From NCBI GenBank assembly GCA_018141785.1, contig CP073341.1, positions 2,901,261-2,965,260 of the forward strand: 64,000 nt of DNA, written 5' to 3'. Below, in pieces: positions 19,440-28,494 of the stretch (position 1 is the first letter of the stretch; every line of letters begins with the position of its first letter). A program made the translations under genes and the position numbers. Source of the DNA: Candidatus Paraprochloron terpiosi LD05 (GTDB lineage: Bacteria; Cyanobacteriota; Cyanobacteriia; Cyanobacteriales; Prochloraceae). Under the pieces are notes generated by a model that was given only the letters and a program-made list of their open reading frames with translations, was not told the DNA's origin and ran no database searches.

Positions 19440-20999
19440 ATGCACTCGTTCAGAAGAAAATTCCCCAAACGCCCCCTTATCCTGTTCCTAGATAGGCTAA
19501 TGGCTAGCCTGGCACTGCTGAATCTCCTTTTAGTAATCTTTGATTTGAGCTACATTCCTCTGCGAGATTTTTGGCTAAAGGGTAAAGTACAGCTGTTGGT
19601 GAAAATCGGTACTTTCGAGGAAGAGTTTCCCCAACAGCCCTTGAAAGTTCTTCCTCTCCGTGTCAGTGATTGGTATGACTGGGTAAAAGGAATTGAACCT
19701 TATCAGGATACGAAGCAGTATTTAGAACGAGTAGAAGAGTTAAATAGCCAAATTAACCAGGTAGCACTGGAACAGGAAACAGAAAGGAACCTGCAACTGA
19801 CAGATGATATGCTAGCAGAGTTGCGCTCTCTGAGTATTGAAATGATAGAGAGCAATCCTTTCCAGGTTGCCAATAAAACAGGTACTCTGGAAAGGATTAA
19901 AAATAAGATGCGCTTACACGTCTTTGGTACTAAAGATGCTTCCGCTAAAGAATCTTTCCAGGTTTTTTGGAGTCGAGAATACTTAAAAGAGAATGGTTTC
20001 CGGGAAGAACTAAACTTTTTCGACAGGGAAATTAAACCCTTAATGGAAACCAACTATTTTCGTCCTGTGGGGGAAAATGGGGAACCTGTAGATAATTTTA
20101 GTCTCCTGGACTTATTCTTTTTTCCCCTCTTTCTCATCGATTTCTTGAGTCGCACCTGGTTTATTAGTCGTCGTCACACTGGTTTAAGTTGGTTCGATGC
20201 TATGCTTTGGCGCTGGTACGACGCTTTACTCCTCATTCCTGTCTTTCGTTGGTTGCGAGTTATTCCCGTTACCATTCGTTTAAATGAAGCCCAGTTATTA
20301 GATCTACACCGGATTCAAAAGCAAGCCAGTCAAGGATTTGTCGCTACTATTGCAAAGGATTTAACGGAAGTAGTCATGATTCGGGTGGTGAATCAACTTC
20401 AAGACTCAATTCGTCAAGGAAAACTCAGCAATTTTCTCACCCAACAAAATAGGCGGGAATATATCGATTTAAACGATATTAATGAGACAGCAGAACTGGT
20501 AAAGTTGATGGCCAATATTATTGTTAATGAGGTTATGCCTAAAATACGTCCTGATGTGGAAGCTTTGTTACAGTACGGGATTGGTAAAGTTGTGGCTGAA
20601 TCTACCCCTTATCAAACCCTGCAACAGTTACCCGGAGTAAAAGAGTTAAAAATTAACTTAACAGAGCAATTGGTGCAGCAAATCTACCAAGTTTTTTACG
20701 CTACTTTAAAAGGGGCGATCCCGCAGGGATCCGCTTCGCGGTGCGCTGAAGACAAGGTGTTTGAGGAATTATTAGAAAAATTGACTACTAATTTCAGCCA
20801 GTCCATTAACTCAGAAATAAAAGCCAAACAAAGCATTCAGAAAATGGAGTATTTATTAGTAGCTTTGCTGGAGGAAGTGAAAGTGAATTATGTGGAAAAC
20901 TTATCTGAGGAGGATATAGAGCAGATATTAGAACAAAAAAGAGTGCTCCAAGCAAAACCATCCTCCTCAGTGCAAGTACTACCCAGCCCTAAACGGTAG
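19440..20999 (+). CDS. Conserved cyanobacterial membrane protein of unknown function
   Basis: The 519-residue protein has an N-terminal membrane segment ([18 protein letters not shown]), a coiled-coil-like stretch, a second hydrophobic pair near residues 225-275 ([15 protein letters not shown] and [18 protein letters not shown]), and a long helical C-terminal half. I recognise the type from other cyanobacteria but know no function. An in-frame GC-rich repeat ([15 protein letters not shown]) interrupts the C-terminal helix. The 3' end overlaps frr tail-to-tail by 11 bases. The TetR gene upstream may regulate it. Confidence 0.75.
   Translation: MHSFRRKFPKRPLILFLDRLMASLALLNLLLVIFDLSYIPLRDFWLKGKVQLLVKIGTFEEEFPQQPLKVLPLRVSDWYDWVKGIEPYQDTKQYLERVEELNSQINQVALEQETERNLQLTDDMLAELRSLSIEMIESNPFQVANKTGTLERIKNKMRLHVFGTKDASAKESFQVFWSREYLKENGFREELNFFDREIKPLMETNYFRPVGENGEPVDNFSLLDLFFFPLFLIDFLSRTWFISRRHTGLSWFDAMLWRWYDALLLIPVFRWLRVIPVTIRLNEAQLLDLHRIQKQASQGFVATIAKDLTEVVMIRVVNQLQDSIRQGKLSNFLTQQNRREYIDLNDINETAELVKLMANIIVNEVMPKIRPDVEALLQYGIGKVVAESTPYQTLQQLPGVKELKINLTEQLVQQIYQVFYATLKGAIPQGSASRCAEDKVFEELLEKLTTNFSQSINSEIKAKQSIQKMEYLLVALLEEVKVNYVENLSEEDIEQILEQKRVLQAKPSSSVQVLPSPKR
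20713..20746. repeat. GC-rich palindromic repeat inserted in frame in a coding region
   Basis: GGGCGATCCCGCAGGGATCC followed by GCTTCGCGGTGCGC. The GATCCCGCAGGGATC part is a palindrome of a type scattered through cyanobacterial genomes. It adds about 11 codons to the host gene without breaking its frame. Confidence 0.65.
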
Positions 21000-21537
21000 T
21001 AATATCTTTTTCTTTGGCTGCTAATAACTCCTCAATTTTCGCGGTAAATTCATTGGTAACCTTTTGAATTTGCTCCTGCAAATCATGGGATTCGTCTTCA
21101 GAAATTTCGTGCTTTTTCTCCTGTTTCCGCACTGCATCAACTGCATCCCGGCGAATATGGCGAATAGCCACTTTACCCTCTTCTGCCAATTTACCTGCCA
21201 ATTTCACCAATTCTTTGCGGCGATCGCTCGTGAGAGGAGGAATATTCAACCGAATCGCCGAACCGTCGTTGTTGGGAGTTAAACCCAAATCAGACATGGA
21301 AATTGCCTTTTCAATTTGGGCGATGCTAGTTTTATCATAGGGTTGAATCAAAATGGTGGTAGAGTCGGGTATACTAATATTAGCCAGGGATTTCAAGGGT
21401 GTTTCTGTGTCGTAGTAGTCCACCATAACCCGATCTAAAAGAGCAGCATTAGCCCTCCCGGTACGGATAGTATTAAAAGACTTTTGAGTAGACTCAATAG
21501 TCTTTTGCATTTGCTCCTTGATTTCATTTAAATTCAC
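20989..21537 (-). CDS. frr: Ribosome recycling factor
   Basis: RRF splits post-termination ribosomes with EF-G. The 182-residue product has the full family length and motifs: [36 protein letters not shown] and [14 protein letters not shown]. It is 19 bp downstream of pyrH on the same strand, the usual bacterial pairing. Its stop lies inside the 3' end of the convergent membrane-protein gene. Confidence 0.97.
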   Translation of the reverse strand: MNLNEIKEQMQKTIESTQKSFNTIRTGRANAALLDRVMVDYYDTETPLKSLANISIPDSTTILIQPYDKTSIAQIEKAISMSDLGLTPNNDGSAIRLNIPPLTSDRRKELVKLAGKLAEEGKVAIRHIRRDAVDAVRKQEKKHEISEDESHDLQEQIQKVTNEFTAKIEELLAAKEKDITTV

Positions 21538-21556
21538 AGCAACCTCCGGTTAATCT

Positions 21557-22267
21557 TTAATGATTATTAATAATAGTGCCTACTGGTTCCCCTTTAACGG
21601 CGCGGATGATATTCCCCGGAACAGAAAGATCGAAAACCACGATGGGGATATTATTTTCTTTGCATAAAGCGATCGCAGTGAAGTCCATGACCCGCAAATC
21701 CTGAGCCAGGACTTGACTATAAGTCAGGTGCTCATAGCGGAGAGCATGGGGATTTAGCTTCGGATCTCCATCGTAAACTCCATCTACCTTAGTAGCTTTA
21801 AAAATAACCTCCCCATCGATTTCCGCAGCTCTCAGAGCTGCTGTAGTGTCGGTAGTAAAGAAAGGATTGCCGCTACCAGCGCCAAAAATCACCACCCGTC
21901 CTTTTTCTAAATGACGAATTGCTCGACGTCGGATATAGGGTTCTGCTACTTCCTGCATGGCGATGGCGGTTTGCACTCTGGTAACAATTCCCATTTGCTC
22001 CAGGGCATCCTGTAAAGTCATAGCATTCATCACCGTAGCAATCATACCAATGTAATCGGCAGTTGCCCGATCCATTCCTGCTGCGGCAGCTTGAACTCCG
22101 CGAAAGATGTTACCACCACCCACAACGATTACGACTTGGATCCCACTTTTCGCTACCTCTGCGATTTCGGTCGCTATGTCAGCCACTACTTTGGGATCGA
22201 TACCATAGCCCAAGTTACCCATTAATGCTTCGCCGGAGAGTTTGAGTAAAACCCGATGGTAAGTCAT
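21557..22267 (-). CDS. pyrH: UMP kinase
   Basis: PyrH makes UDP from UMP in pyrimidine synthesis. The protein shows [43 protein letters not shown] and [19 protein letters not shown] prefer the ATG reading [12 protein letters not shown], giving about 236 residues, close to the family norm. A TTG at 22327 with AGGAGG just before it would add 20 non-conserved residues and cannot be excluded. frr follows directly. Confidence 0.95.
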   Translation of the reverse strand: MTYHRVLLKLSGEALMGNLGYGIDPKVVADIATEIAEVAKSGIQVVIVVGGGNIFRGVQAAAAGMDRATADYIGMIATVMNAMTLQDALEQMGIVTRVQTAIAMQEVAEPYIRRRAIRHLEKGRVVIFGAGSGNPFFTTDTTAALRAAEIDGEVIFKATKVDGVYDGDPKLNPHALRYEHLTYSQVLAQDLRVMDFTAIALCKENNIPIVVFDLSVPGNIIRAVKGEPVGTIINNH

Positions 22268-22370
22268 CCCTTTGCTGCCATTTCCATGTTTTTTGCTTCC
22301 ACTTAAGATAGCATTATCAAGTTTCAATCCCTCCTGATGACAATAAACTCTATTCTCTTAGAGAGGAGTA

Positions 22371-24209
22371 ATGAAGATACTTGGAATCTCAGCTTATTAT
22401 CATGACAGTGCTGCTGCTTTGATAATTAATGGGGAAATTGTGGCAGCTGCCCAGGAAGAGCGTTTTTCCCGCAAAAAGCATGATGCCAGATTTCCTACCG
22501 AAGGGATCGCTTACTGCCTGAGGGAAGCCTCTCTCAGACTTAAAGATTTGGATAATATTGTCTTTTATGAGAAACCTTTAATTAAATTTGAGCGTCTCTT
22601 AGAAACCTATTTAGCCTATGCACCTAAAGGATTTCGCTCTTTTATCATGGCTATGCCTGTCTGGCTCAAAGAAAAGCTCTACCTGAAGGCAGTGCTGAAA
22701 AAAGAGCTGGCGGCACTGGGAGAGGTGAGCATCTCTGCACTACCTCCCTTGCTATTCACTGACCATCACCAATCTCACGCTGCCTCAGCTTTCTTTCCCA
22801 GTCCCTTCCAGGAGGCAGCGGTTATGTGCCTGGATGCTGTGGGTGAATGGGCTACAACATCTGTCTGTTTGGGGAAGGGCAATCAGCTGATACCCCAATG
22901 GGAGATTAATTTTCCCCACTCCCTGGGAATGCTCTACTCAGCCTTTACTTACTACACGGGCTTCAAGGTCAACTCTGGTGAGTATAAACTCATGGGGTTA
23001 GCCCCCTATGGCTCATCGAAATATTTAAATCTGATTCTAGACCATCTGTTGGATCTCAAAGAGGATGGAACGTTCCGCTTGAACATGGATTACTTCAACT
23101 ACGCCACCGGTCTAACCATGACCAACCAAAAGTTCCAGAGGCTATTTGGTGGCCCACCGCGCAAACCAGAAAGCCAATTAACCCAGCGGGAGATGGACAT
23201 AGCTGCTTCTATTCAGCAGGTGACAGAAGAAGTGGTATTGGGTCTAGCGAGAAATGTGTACCAAGAATTGGGTGAGGATTATTTGTGCCTAGCTGGTGGC
23301 GTTGCCCTCAACTGCGTTGCCAATGGGAGAATTGTGCGGGAAGGTCCGTTTAAAGATATCTGGGTTCAACCGGCAGCTGGGGATGCTGGTGGGGCTGTAG
23401 GAGCGGCTCTGGCTATTTGGCACCAGTACCACGACCAACCTCGCTTTCCTAAGGGGGGGGATAGCATGCAGGGTTCTTATTTGGGACCAAAGTTTACCTC
23501 CGCAGAAATTAGCAGTCAACTGAATGCAGTGGGAGCCAAGTACCAGCAACTAGAAGATGATGAGCTACTGCCACAGGTGGCAGAAATTTTGGCTGAGGGA
23601 AATGTGGTGGGTTGGTTCCAAGGTAGGATGGAATTTGGACCTCGCGCTTTGGGGAGCCGTTCCATTCTTGGGGATCCCCGCAGTCAGTCCATGCAATCGG
23701 TGATGAACCTGAAAATCAAATATCGGGAATCCTTCCGCCCTTTTGCCCCTTCGGTGTTGGCTGAACGGGTTTCGGACTACTTTGAACTTGACCGCTCTAG
23801 CCCTTATATGCTGCTGGTGGCACCAATCAAAGAGGATTTACGCATTCCCATGACTCCCCAGCAGGAGCAACTATTTGGTCTAGAAAGGCTGAAGGTTCCC
23901 CGTTCAACTATTCCAGCTGTTACCCATGTGGATTACTCAGCTCGCATTCAGACGGTTCACAAAGAAACCAATCCCCGCTACTATGAGTTAATTCGTCATT
24001 TTGAACAGAAAACGGGCTGTGGATTGTTGGTGAATACTTCCTTTAATGTTCGTGGCGAGCCAATTGTCTGTACTCCGGAGGATGCTTATCGGTGTTTTAT
24101 GGGCACTGAGATGGACTATTTGGTGCTGGAGAACTTCTTGTTGGCTAAGTCTCAACAGCAGCCTGGGGAAGGAGATGATTCTTGGCAAGAAGAATTTGAG
24201 TTGGATTAG
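22371..24209 (+). CDS. Carbamoyltransferase, NodU/CmcH family
   Basis: The 612-residue enzyme transfers a carbamoyl group from carbamoyl phosphate via carbamoyl-AMP to a hydroxyl of a small molecule or glycan. The N-terminal Kae1-like domain opens ILGISAYYHDSAAALI, and metal-binding His residues appear in FTDHHQSHAASAFF. LAGGVALNCVANGRI and the C-terminal YrdC-like half with GPRALGSRSILGDPR are present. It heads a module with SxtJ-like, DUF5989 and SGNH genes spaced 0-13 bp apart, so substrate and partners are probably shared. It is intact. Confidence 0.92.
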   Translation: MKILGISAYYHDSAAALIINGEIVAAAQEERFSRKKHDARFPTEGIAYCLREASLRLKDLDNIVFYEKPLIKFERLLETYLAYAPKGFRSFIMAMPVWLKEKLYLKAVLKKELAALGEVSISALPPLLFTDHHQSHAASAFFPSPFQEAAVMCLDAVGEWATTSVCLGKGNQLIPQWEINFPHSLGMLYSAFTYYTGFKVNSGEYKLMGLAPYGSSKYLNLILDHLLDLKEDGTFRLNMDYFNYATGLTMTNQKFQRLFGGPPRKPESQLTQREMDIAASIQQVTEEVVLGLARNVYQELGEDYLCLAGGVALNCVANGRIVREGPFKDIWVQPAAGDAGGAVGAALAIWHQYHDQPRFPKGGDSMQGSYLGPKFTSAEISSQLNAVGAKYQQLEDDELLPQVAEILAEGNVVGWFQGRMEFGPRALGSRSILGDPRSQSMQSVMNLKIKYRESFRPFAPSVLAERVSDYFELDRSSPYMLLVAPIKEDLRIPMTPQQEQLFGLERLKVPRSTIPAVTHVDYSARIQTVHKETNPRYYELIRHFEQKTGCGLLVNTSFNVRGEPIVCTPEDAYRCFMGTEMDYLVLENFLLAKSQQQPGEGDDSWQEEFELD

Positions 24210-24221
24210 AGCAAGAAAACC

Positions 24222-24626
24222 ATGGACCAAATACCAAAACTTAACCAAAAAGAATTGCGGGATTTTGGACTGCTTACTGGTACAATTGTGGCGGTTCTCT
24301 TTGGTTTATTATTGCCGTGGCTCAAGGGTCATTCTCTGCCCTCTTGGCCGTGGATTATCGCAGTTGTCCTCGGGTTTTTGGCAGTTCTAGCCCCCATGAC
24401 TCTCAAACCTGTCTACCAAGTCTGGATGAGAATTGGACTGGTTCTGGGCTGGGTCAACACCCGCCTTATTCTGGGTATTGTTTTCTACGGCTTACTAATG
24501 CCCATGGCCATGATTATGCGTCTGTTGAATCGAGACCCGATGGCGAGAAAATTGGAAGTTAATCTGCCAACCTATCGTCTACCCAGCCAAAGAAAAACGA
24601 GAGAGAGTATGGAGAAACCCTTCTGA
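24222..24626 (+). CDS. SxtJ family membrane protein
   Basis: The 134-residue protein has three or four hydrophobic helices (LTGTIVAVLFGLLLPWL, WPWIIAVVLGFLAVLAPM, LILGIVFYGLLMPMAMI) and a basic C-terminus. The family was named from the saxitoxin cluster but occurs in many cyanobacteria next to a carbamoyltransferase, as here, so toxin production is not implied. It lies 13 bp after the carbamoyltransferase and overlaps the next start by one base (TGATG). Confidence 0.85.
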   Translation: MDQIPKLNQKELRDFGLLTGTIVAVLFGLLLPWLKGHSLPSWPWIIAVVLGFLAVLAPMTLKPVYQVWMRIGLVLGWVNTRLILGIVFYGLLMPMAMIMRLLNRDPMARKLEVNLPTYRLPSQRKTRESMEKPF

Positions 24627-24790
24627 TGCTTGAAACTACACTGGACTTTCTCCAAGACCTCTGGGGATTCCTAAAAGAGCGGAAAAAATACTGGCTTGCC
24701 CCACTGATTATTACTTTAGTGCTTCTGGGGGCTGTGATTGTCTTCACTCAGGGGTCTGCCATCGCACCATTTATCTATACCTTATTTTGA
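24626..24790 (+). CDS. DUF5989 small membrane protein (SxtK-like)
   Basis: A 54-residue protein with an amphipathic start (FLQDLWGFLKERKKYWLAP) and one membrane helix (IITLVLLGAVIVFTQGSA), ending APFIYTLF. This is the DUF5989 pattern. Its ATG overlaps the stop of the SxtJ-like gene, and the SGNH hydrolase starts 10 bp after its stop. The tight packing suggests a small membrane complex acting with the carbamoyltransferase. Biochemical role is unknown. Confidence 0.88.
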   Translation: MLETTLDFLQDLWGFLKERKKYWLAPLIITLVLLGAVIVFTQGSAIAPFIYTLF

Positions 24791-24800
24791 GAAATTGCAG

Positions 24801-26036
24801 ATGACTTTGAAGAATTTCAAACTAACTACAAAAACTCCTATGAGCTGGATTAAGACGATCAGCTTAAATTGTCTCATCTTGGTCTTCGCTCTTGAAGGGG
24901 GAGCATTTTTGCTAACCAAGTTTAAATTAATTCCGATAGTTGATGAGCCTACCTATTCTTTGGGAAACAAGAATGGGAAAAGTACGGGCTATTGGGGCCA
25001 TGATTGGCGCAACGAGAAGGAAAGCTGGGGTGCATGGCATAAAAGCAACTCTAGGGATCGGCATAAAACAGCTTGTTTTGACGTAGAGTATCAATCTAAT
25101 GATGTGGGAGCTCGAGATGACGTTAACTATCAAACACAAATATCCCCTAACAGTATTGCCTTAATTGGGGATAGTTTTGCTGAAGGCCATGGTGTCAATT
25201 TAGAGGATACATTTGCGAAAAAGCTTTCTAAAGATATAAATAAACAAGTCTTAAATTTTGGAGCTGCCGAAAACGGACCTGTTCAGGAGTTTTTGATTTA
25301 CCAGGAGCTTGTTTCAAAAATACCTCATTCGGAGGTGATTTACTTCTTTTTTCCGCGCAACGACTTTGCTGATAACTCCTTTCTCTTTGAAGGATGGTTT
25401 GGTAATCGATATCGACCGTTCTTTAGGCCCATTGGTGAGGAACAGTATGAAATCTATTACCCGCCCACGGCCAAGAAGTCTGAAGATTATCCGAGTAACA
25501 AGAGGGTTAAACATTCCAGCTTTAGAGACCAATTCAAGGTTGATTTGGTCAATTTCACCTATTTTTCAAATGTTTTAAAGAGTTTTACATATGCATTGAA
25601 GGATAAACAAGTTAATAAACATAATTTAGACAATGCTAAGGATAAACCTGTTGTGCCGAGTGATGCAAGAGGTTATTTTGCCTCTGAGAGTGAATCAATT
25701 AAGGGCGCCTTATACTATGTTGACAAATTATTTCAAGAAATTCCGCCTGATTTTCCAATAACCATTATTGTTATACCTAGTAAGTGGGATATTGAGGATA
25801 TTTTGGAACTTGGTTGGGGCTATTTACAGCTAGATTGGTATTTGGGGCTAAAAAATATCGCGGATAAATTTGATGCTAAGTTTATTGATTTGGCGTTATC
25901 TCCCGACGGTGGTCAAAACTCATCTCGGCTTCGAGCCGGGTTGAACCAATGGTATCATTCTTGTGATCTTCATTGGAACGCTGCCGGAAATGAAATGGCA
26001 GTTCAGCAATTTAAGCACCACTGGAACATGGATTGA
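24801..26036 (+). CDS. Membrane-anchored SGNH/GDSL-type hydrolase
   Basis: I chose the ATG reading MTLKNFKL, 10 bp after the DUF5989 gene. A single N-terminal membrane segment (ISLNCLILVFALEGGAFLL) anchors the 411-residue protein. SGNH blocks are visible: IALIGDSFAEGHG with the nucleophile Ser, LNFGAAENGP, the PRND Asn, and C-terminal DLHWNAAGNEMA with the Asp-x-x-His pair. Such enzymes esterify or de-esterify surface glycans. Last gene of the carbamoyltransferase module; the next gene begins about 50 bp later. Confidence 0.85.
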   Translation: MTLKNFKLTTKTPMSWIKTISLNCLILVFALEGGAFLLTKFKLIPIVDEPTYSLGNKNGKSTGYWGHDWRNEKESWGAWHKSNSRDRHKTACFDVEYQSNDVGARDDVNYQTQISPNSIALIGDSFAEGHGVNLEDTFAKKLSKDINKQVLNFGAAENGPVQEFLIYQELVSKIPHSEVIYFFFPRNDFADNSFLFEGWFGNRYRPFFRPIGEEQYEIYYPPTAKKSEDYPSNKRVKHSSFRDQFKVDLVNFTYFSNVLKSFTYALKDKQVNKHNLDNAKDKPVVPSDARGYFASESESIKGALYYVDKLFQEIPPDFPITIIVIPSKWDIEDILELGWGYLQLDWYLGLKNIADKFDAKFIDLALSPDGGQNSSRLRAGLNQWYHSCDLHWNAAGNEMAVQQFKHHWNMD

Positions 26037-26086
26037 AACGATTAATTTTGGTATTTCCGGTTACAGGACAGCTCAAAAACTATATT

Positions 26087-26983
26087 ATGACATATTCTGC
26101 CACTACTTTAGATGACCTGAATTCCACTGCCAGAACTTGGACTTGGCGAGGCTTTCCCATTTCCTATCAACATCGAGGTGATTCTGGAGTCGCAGTTATT
26201 TTGATTCATGGCTTCGGGGCATCAGGGGGACACTGGCGCAAAAACCTCCCGGTGCTAGGGCAAAGTTGCCGCTGCTACGCTATAGACTTAATTGGTTTTG
26301 GCGCATCCGCTAAACCCACCCCAGGAGTAGAGATGAAATATACTTTTGCCACCTGGGCTGAACTTGTAGCCACTTTTTGTCGCGAAGTGGTGGGTGAGGC
26401 GGCTTTTTTAGTAGGTAATTCCATTGGCTGTATCGTAGCAATGCAAGTAGCAGTAACTTATCCCCATGTGGTTTTGGGAGTGGCTGCTATTAACTGCTCC
26501 CTGCGACTGCTCCATGAACGTAAAAGAGGAGAACTACCCTGGTATAAAAATATAGGGGCTTCTGTAATGCAAGGGTTATTAGGGAAGAAATGGATTGGCC
26601 ATTTCTTCTTTCGTCGCATTGCCCAACCCCAGGTAGTGCGGAAAATCTTGTTGCAAGCGTACCACCGTAAAGAAGCAGTGACAGATGAATTGGTGGATAT
26701 GTTACTCAAACCAGCAGCAGAAGAGGGTGCAGCGGATGTGTTTCTCGCTTTTACCCGCTATTCTCAAGGCCCCTTACCAGAAGACCTTTTACCCCGCCTC
26801 TCTTGTCCTACTTTTATCCTTTGGGGCACAGAAGATCCTTGGGAACCCATAGAATTGGGACGGGAGTTAGGTAATTATCCTACGGTGGAAAAGTTTATTC
26901 CTTTGGAAGGTTTGGGACATTGTCCCCAAGATGAAGCCCCGGAGGTAGTTAATCGGATTTTGCTTGAATGTATATTTAAATGA
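26087..26983 (+). CDS. Alpha/beta-fold hydrolase
   Basis: The 298-residue enzyme shows the oxyanion segment HGFGASGGHWRKN, nucleophile elbow GNSIGC, acidic residue in WGTEDPWEP and catalytic His in GLGHCPQDEAP, giving a complete Ser-Asp-His triad. The closest recognisable relatives are haloalkane-dehalogenase-like or ester hydrolases of cyanobacteria with unknown substrate. I prefer the ATG reading MTYSATTL over a TTG 54 bases upstream that overlaps the previous gene. A dispersed AACCGCAGAG repeat begins at the stop codon. Confidence 0.88.
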   Translation: MTYSATTLDDLNSTARTWTWRGFPISYQHRGDSGVAVILIHGFGASGGHWRKNLPVLGQSCRCYAIDLIGFGASAKPTPGVEMKYTFATWAELVATFCREVVGEAAFLVGNSIGCIVAMQVAVTYPHVVLGVAAINCSLRLLHERKRGELPWYKNIGASVMQGLLGKKWIGHFFFRRIAQPQVVRKILLQAYHRKEAVTDELVDMLLKPAAEEGAADVFLAFTRYSQGPLPEDLLPRLSCPTFILWGTEDPWEPIELGRELGNYPTVEKFIPLEGLGHCPQDEAPEVVNRILLECIFK

Positions 26984-27025
26984 ACCGCAGAGACACAGAG
27001 GACGCAGAGAAAGAGAAGAGAGAGG
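26983..27025 (+). repeat. Dispersed AACCGCAGAG-type repeat, left of the MFS gene
   Basis: Reads AACCGCAGAGACACAGAGGA then CGCAGAGAAAGAGAAG. Related copies occur at 28434-28478 (inverted), 16321-16350, 48651-48698 and 60297-60338. The copy at 28434 is in opposite orientation, so the MFS gene is bracketed by an inverted pair. Confidence 0.8.
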
Positions 27026-27037
27026 GTAGGATGACAA

Positions 27038-28432
27038 TTATAGATTCTCTGAGCGCCTTTCTTGCAATTGGAGCATTATTTCTGCGTGACGGGAGGGAGT
27101 AATGGGATAGAAAGAGACTAAGATTAAACCAACACCTAAGAGCAAGCTGGGTACTAAGCCAGTTATAATCCGAATTGCCCACAAAGCTGAAGGAGGTTGA
27201 AGGGTGGATAACCCTTCTGCAACGGGAATATATCCGGTCCAATCTAAGATTTGACCCACCATAAACACGGAAAACGCTACGGCTATTTTTTGGATTTGCA
27301 CCACAAAACCATAGAAAATACCCTCCCTTCTCTGTCCCGTATTTAGTTCATCTAAATCAATGACATCTGGTAACATGGAGTTCGGGATGAGGTAGACAGT
27401 GGCTGCCCCAAATCCGGCGATCGCCCCCCATATATACATCAAATTCACCTGTCCTGGTTGCAGGAATAACAAACCACCCAATGCTATCATAGTTAAAGGT
27501 ACACCCAGGGAATATACGGCTTGTTTGCCCACTCTTTGAGCTAGGAGACTCCAACCAAACATCATTAACAGACCAGTACCTTGAAATACAAGCGCCATTA
27601 GATTAAACTGTTCCAGTGAAAGTCCCATCCACTTGGTAACAAAATAAGGTATAATTGCTGCTGTTAATTGTAAACTCAACCAAGAAAAGAGATAAATGCC
27701 AATTAGATAGAGAAAGGGTTTATTGCTCAAGGCAATTTGCACTTGTTGGAAAATAGGTAATCCTGGAGGGCGCTGCACTTGAGAACGTTCTCGCTCCATG
27801 ACCATATAGCGCCTTTTTGTCCCCCAAACACAGATATAAATAGCCAAGACCATAATGACAGCAGATATTCCCCCTAGGAGTAAATAACGATGACTGATTT
27901 GGGCAACTTGGCTAAAAATCACCTGAGCTAGGAGAAGGGAGAAGATACTGCTCCCAATACCAAAGAAGGATTGAAAACTGATTAATTGGGTACGTTCGTT
28001 GTACTCTGAAGTAAGCTCCGCAGCGAGAGTTGAAAAGGGGAGGATAACTGCTGTATAAGCGGTGTAAATTAGCAGGATGATAGCGCTATAATAGCAGAAC
28101 AGAAGGAGTTGATTATCCTCGGGTATCATAACCCACTCCAAGAAGAAAAACAGCCCGAAAGGAAGAGCGCCGTAGATCATCCAAGGATAGCGTCTGCCCC
28201 AAGGAGAACGGGTGCGATCGCTCAACCAACCAATAATAGGATCGTTGATAGCATCCCAAATCTTACCCACCAAAATAACCCTACCCGCCCAACCGGGATT
28301 TAAACCCACTGCATCAGTTAGGAAAAAGAGCAGGAAGAATGCTAAGATATTACTGGGAATAGCTCGAGCTAATTCCCCAACTCCGTAGGCGAGTTTGGTG
28401 CTAAAGTTTAATTTATCTAACTCTGGTTTCAA
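27038..28432 (-). CDS. MFS transporter, GPH (glycoside-pentoside-hexuronide) family
   Basis: The 464-residue protein has about 12 membrane segments. Family motifs near the N-terminus are KLAYGVGELARAIPSNILAF and WDAINDPIIGWLSDRTRSPWGRR, the MelB-type cation-symport signature. Members take up sugars or related compounds with Na+ or H+; the substrate is unknown. The coding region fills almost exactly the space between inverted copies of the AACCGCAGAG repeat, an odd arrangement that could reflect mobilisation. Confidence 0.9.
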   Translation of the reverse strand: MKPELDKLNFSTKLAYGVGELARAIPSNILAFFLLFFLTDAVGLNPGWAGRVILVGKIWDAINDPIIGWLSDRTRSPWGRRYPWMIYGALPFGLFFFLEWVMIPEDNQLLLFCYYSAIILLIYTAYTAVILPFSTLAAELTSEYNERTQLISFQSFFGIGSSIFSLLLAQVIFSQVAQISHRYLLLGGISAVIMVLAIYICVWGTKRRYMVMERERSQVQRPPGLPIFQQVQIALSNKPFLYLIGIYLFSWLSLQLTAAIIPYFVTKWMGLSLEQFNLMALVFQGTGLLMMFGWSLLAQRVGKQAVYSLGVPLTMIALGGLLFLQPGQVNLMYIWGAIAGFGAATVYLIPNSMLPDVIDLDELNTGQRREGIFYGFVVQIQKIAVAFSVFMVGQILDWTGYIPVAEGLSTLQPPSALWAIRIITGLVPSLLLGVGLILVSFYPITPSRHAEIMLQLQERRSENL

Positions 28433-28433
28433 T

Positions 28434-28478
28434 CTCTCTTTTCTCTCTCTCTGTGTCCTCTGTGCCTCTGCGGTTTAT
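28434..28478 (-). repeat. Dispersed AACCGCAGAG-type repeat, right of the MFS gene (inverted)
   Basis: On the minus strand it reads AACCGCAGAGGCACAGAGGA followed by CACAGAGAGAGAG. It is inverted relative to the copy at 26983 and lies between the divergent MFS and phoX starts, so it must overlap their promoter region. Confidence 0.8.
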
Positions 28479-28494
28479 TATAACATATATATAT

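Noticed and set aside
22371..24790. Saxitoxin biosynthesis locus, because of the SxtJ- and SxtK-like genes.
   Set aside because: None of the core saxitoxin enzymes (SxtA-type PKS, amidinotransferase) are present; these membrane families are common in cyanobacteria beside carbamoyltransferases.
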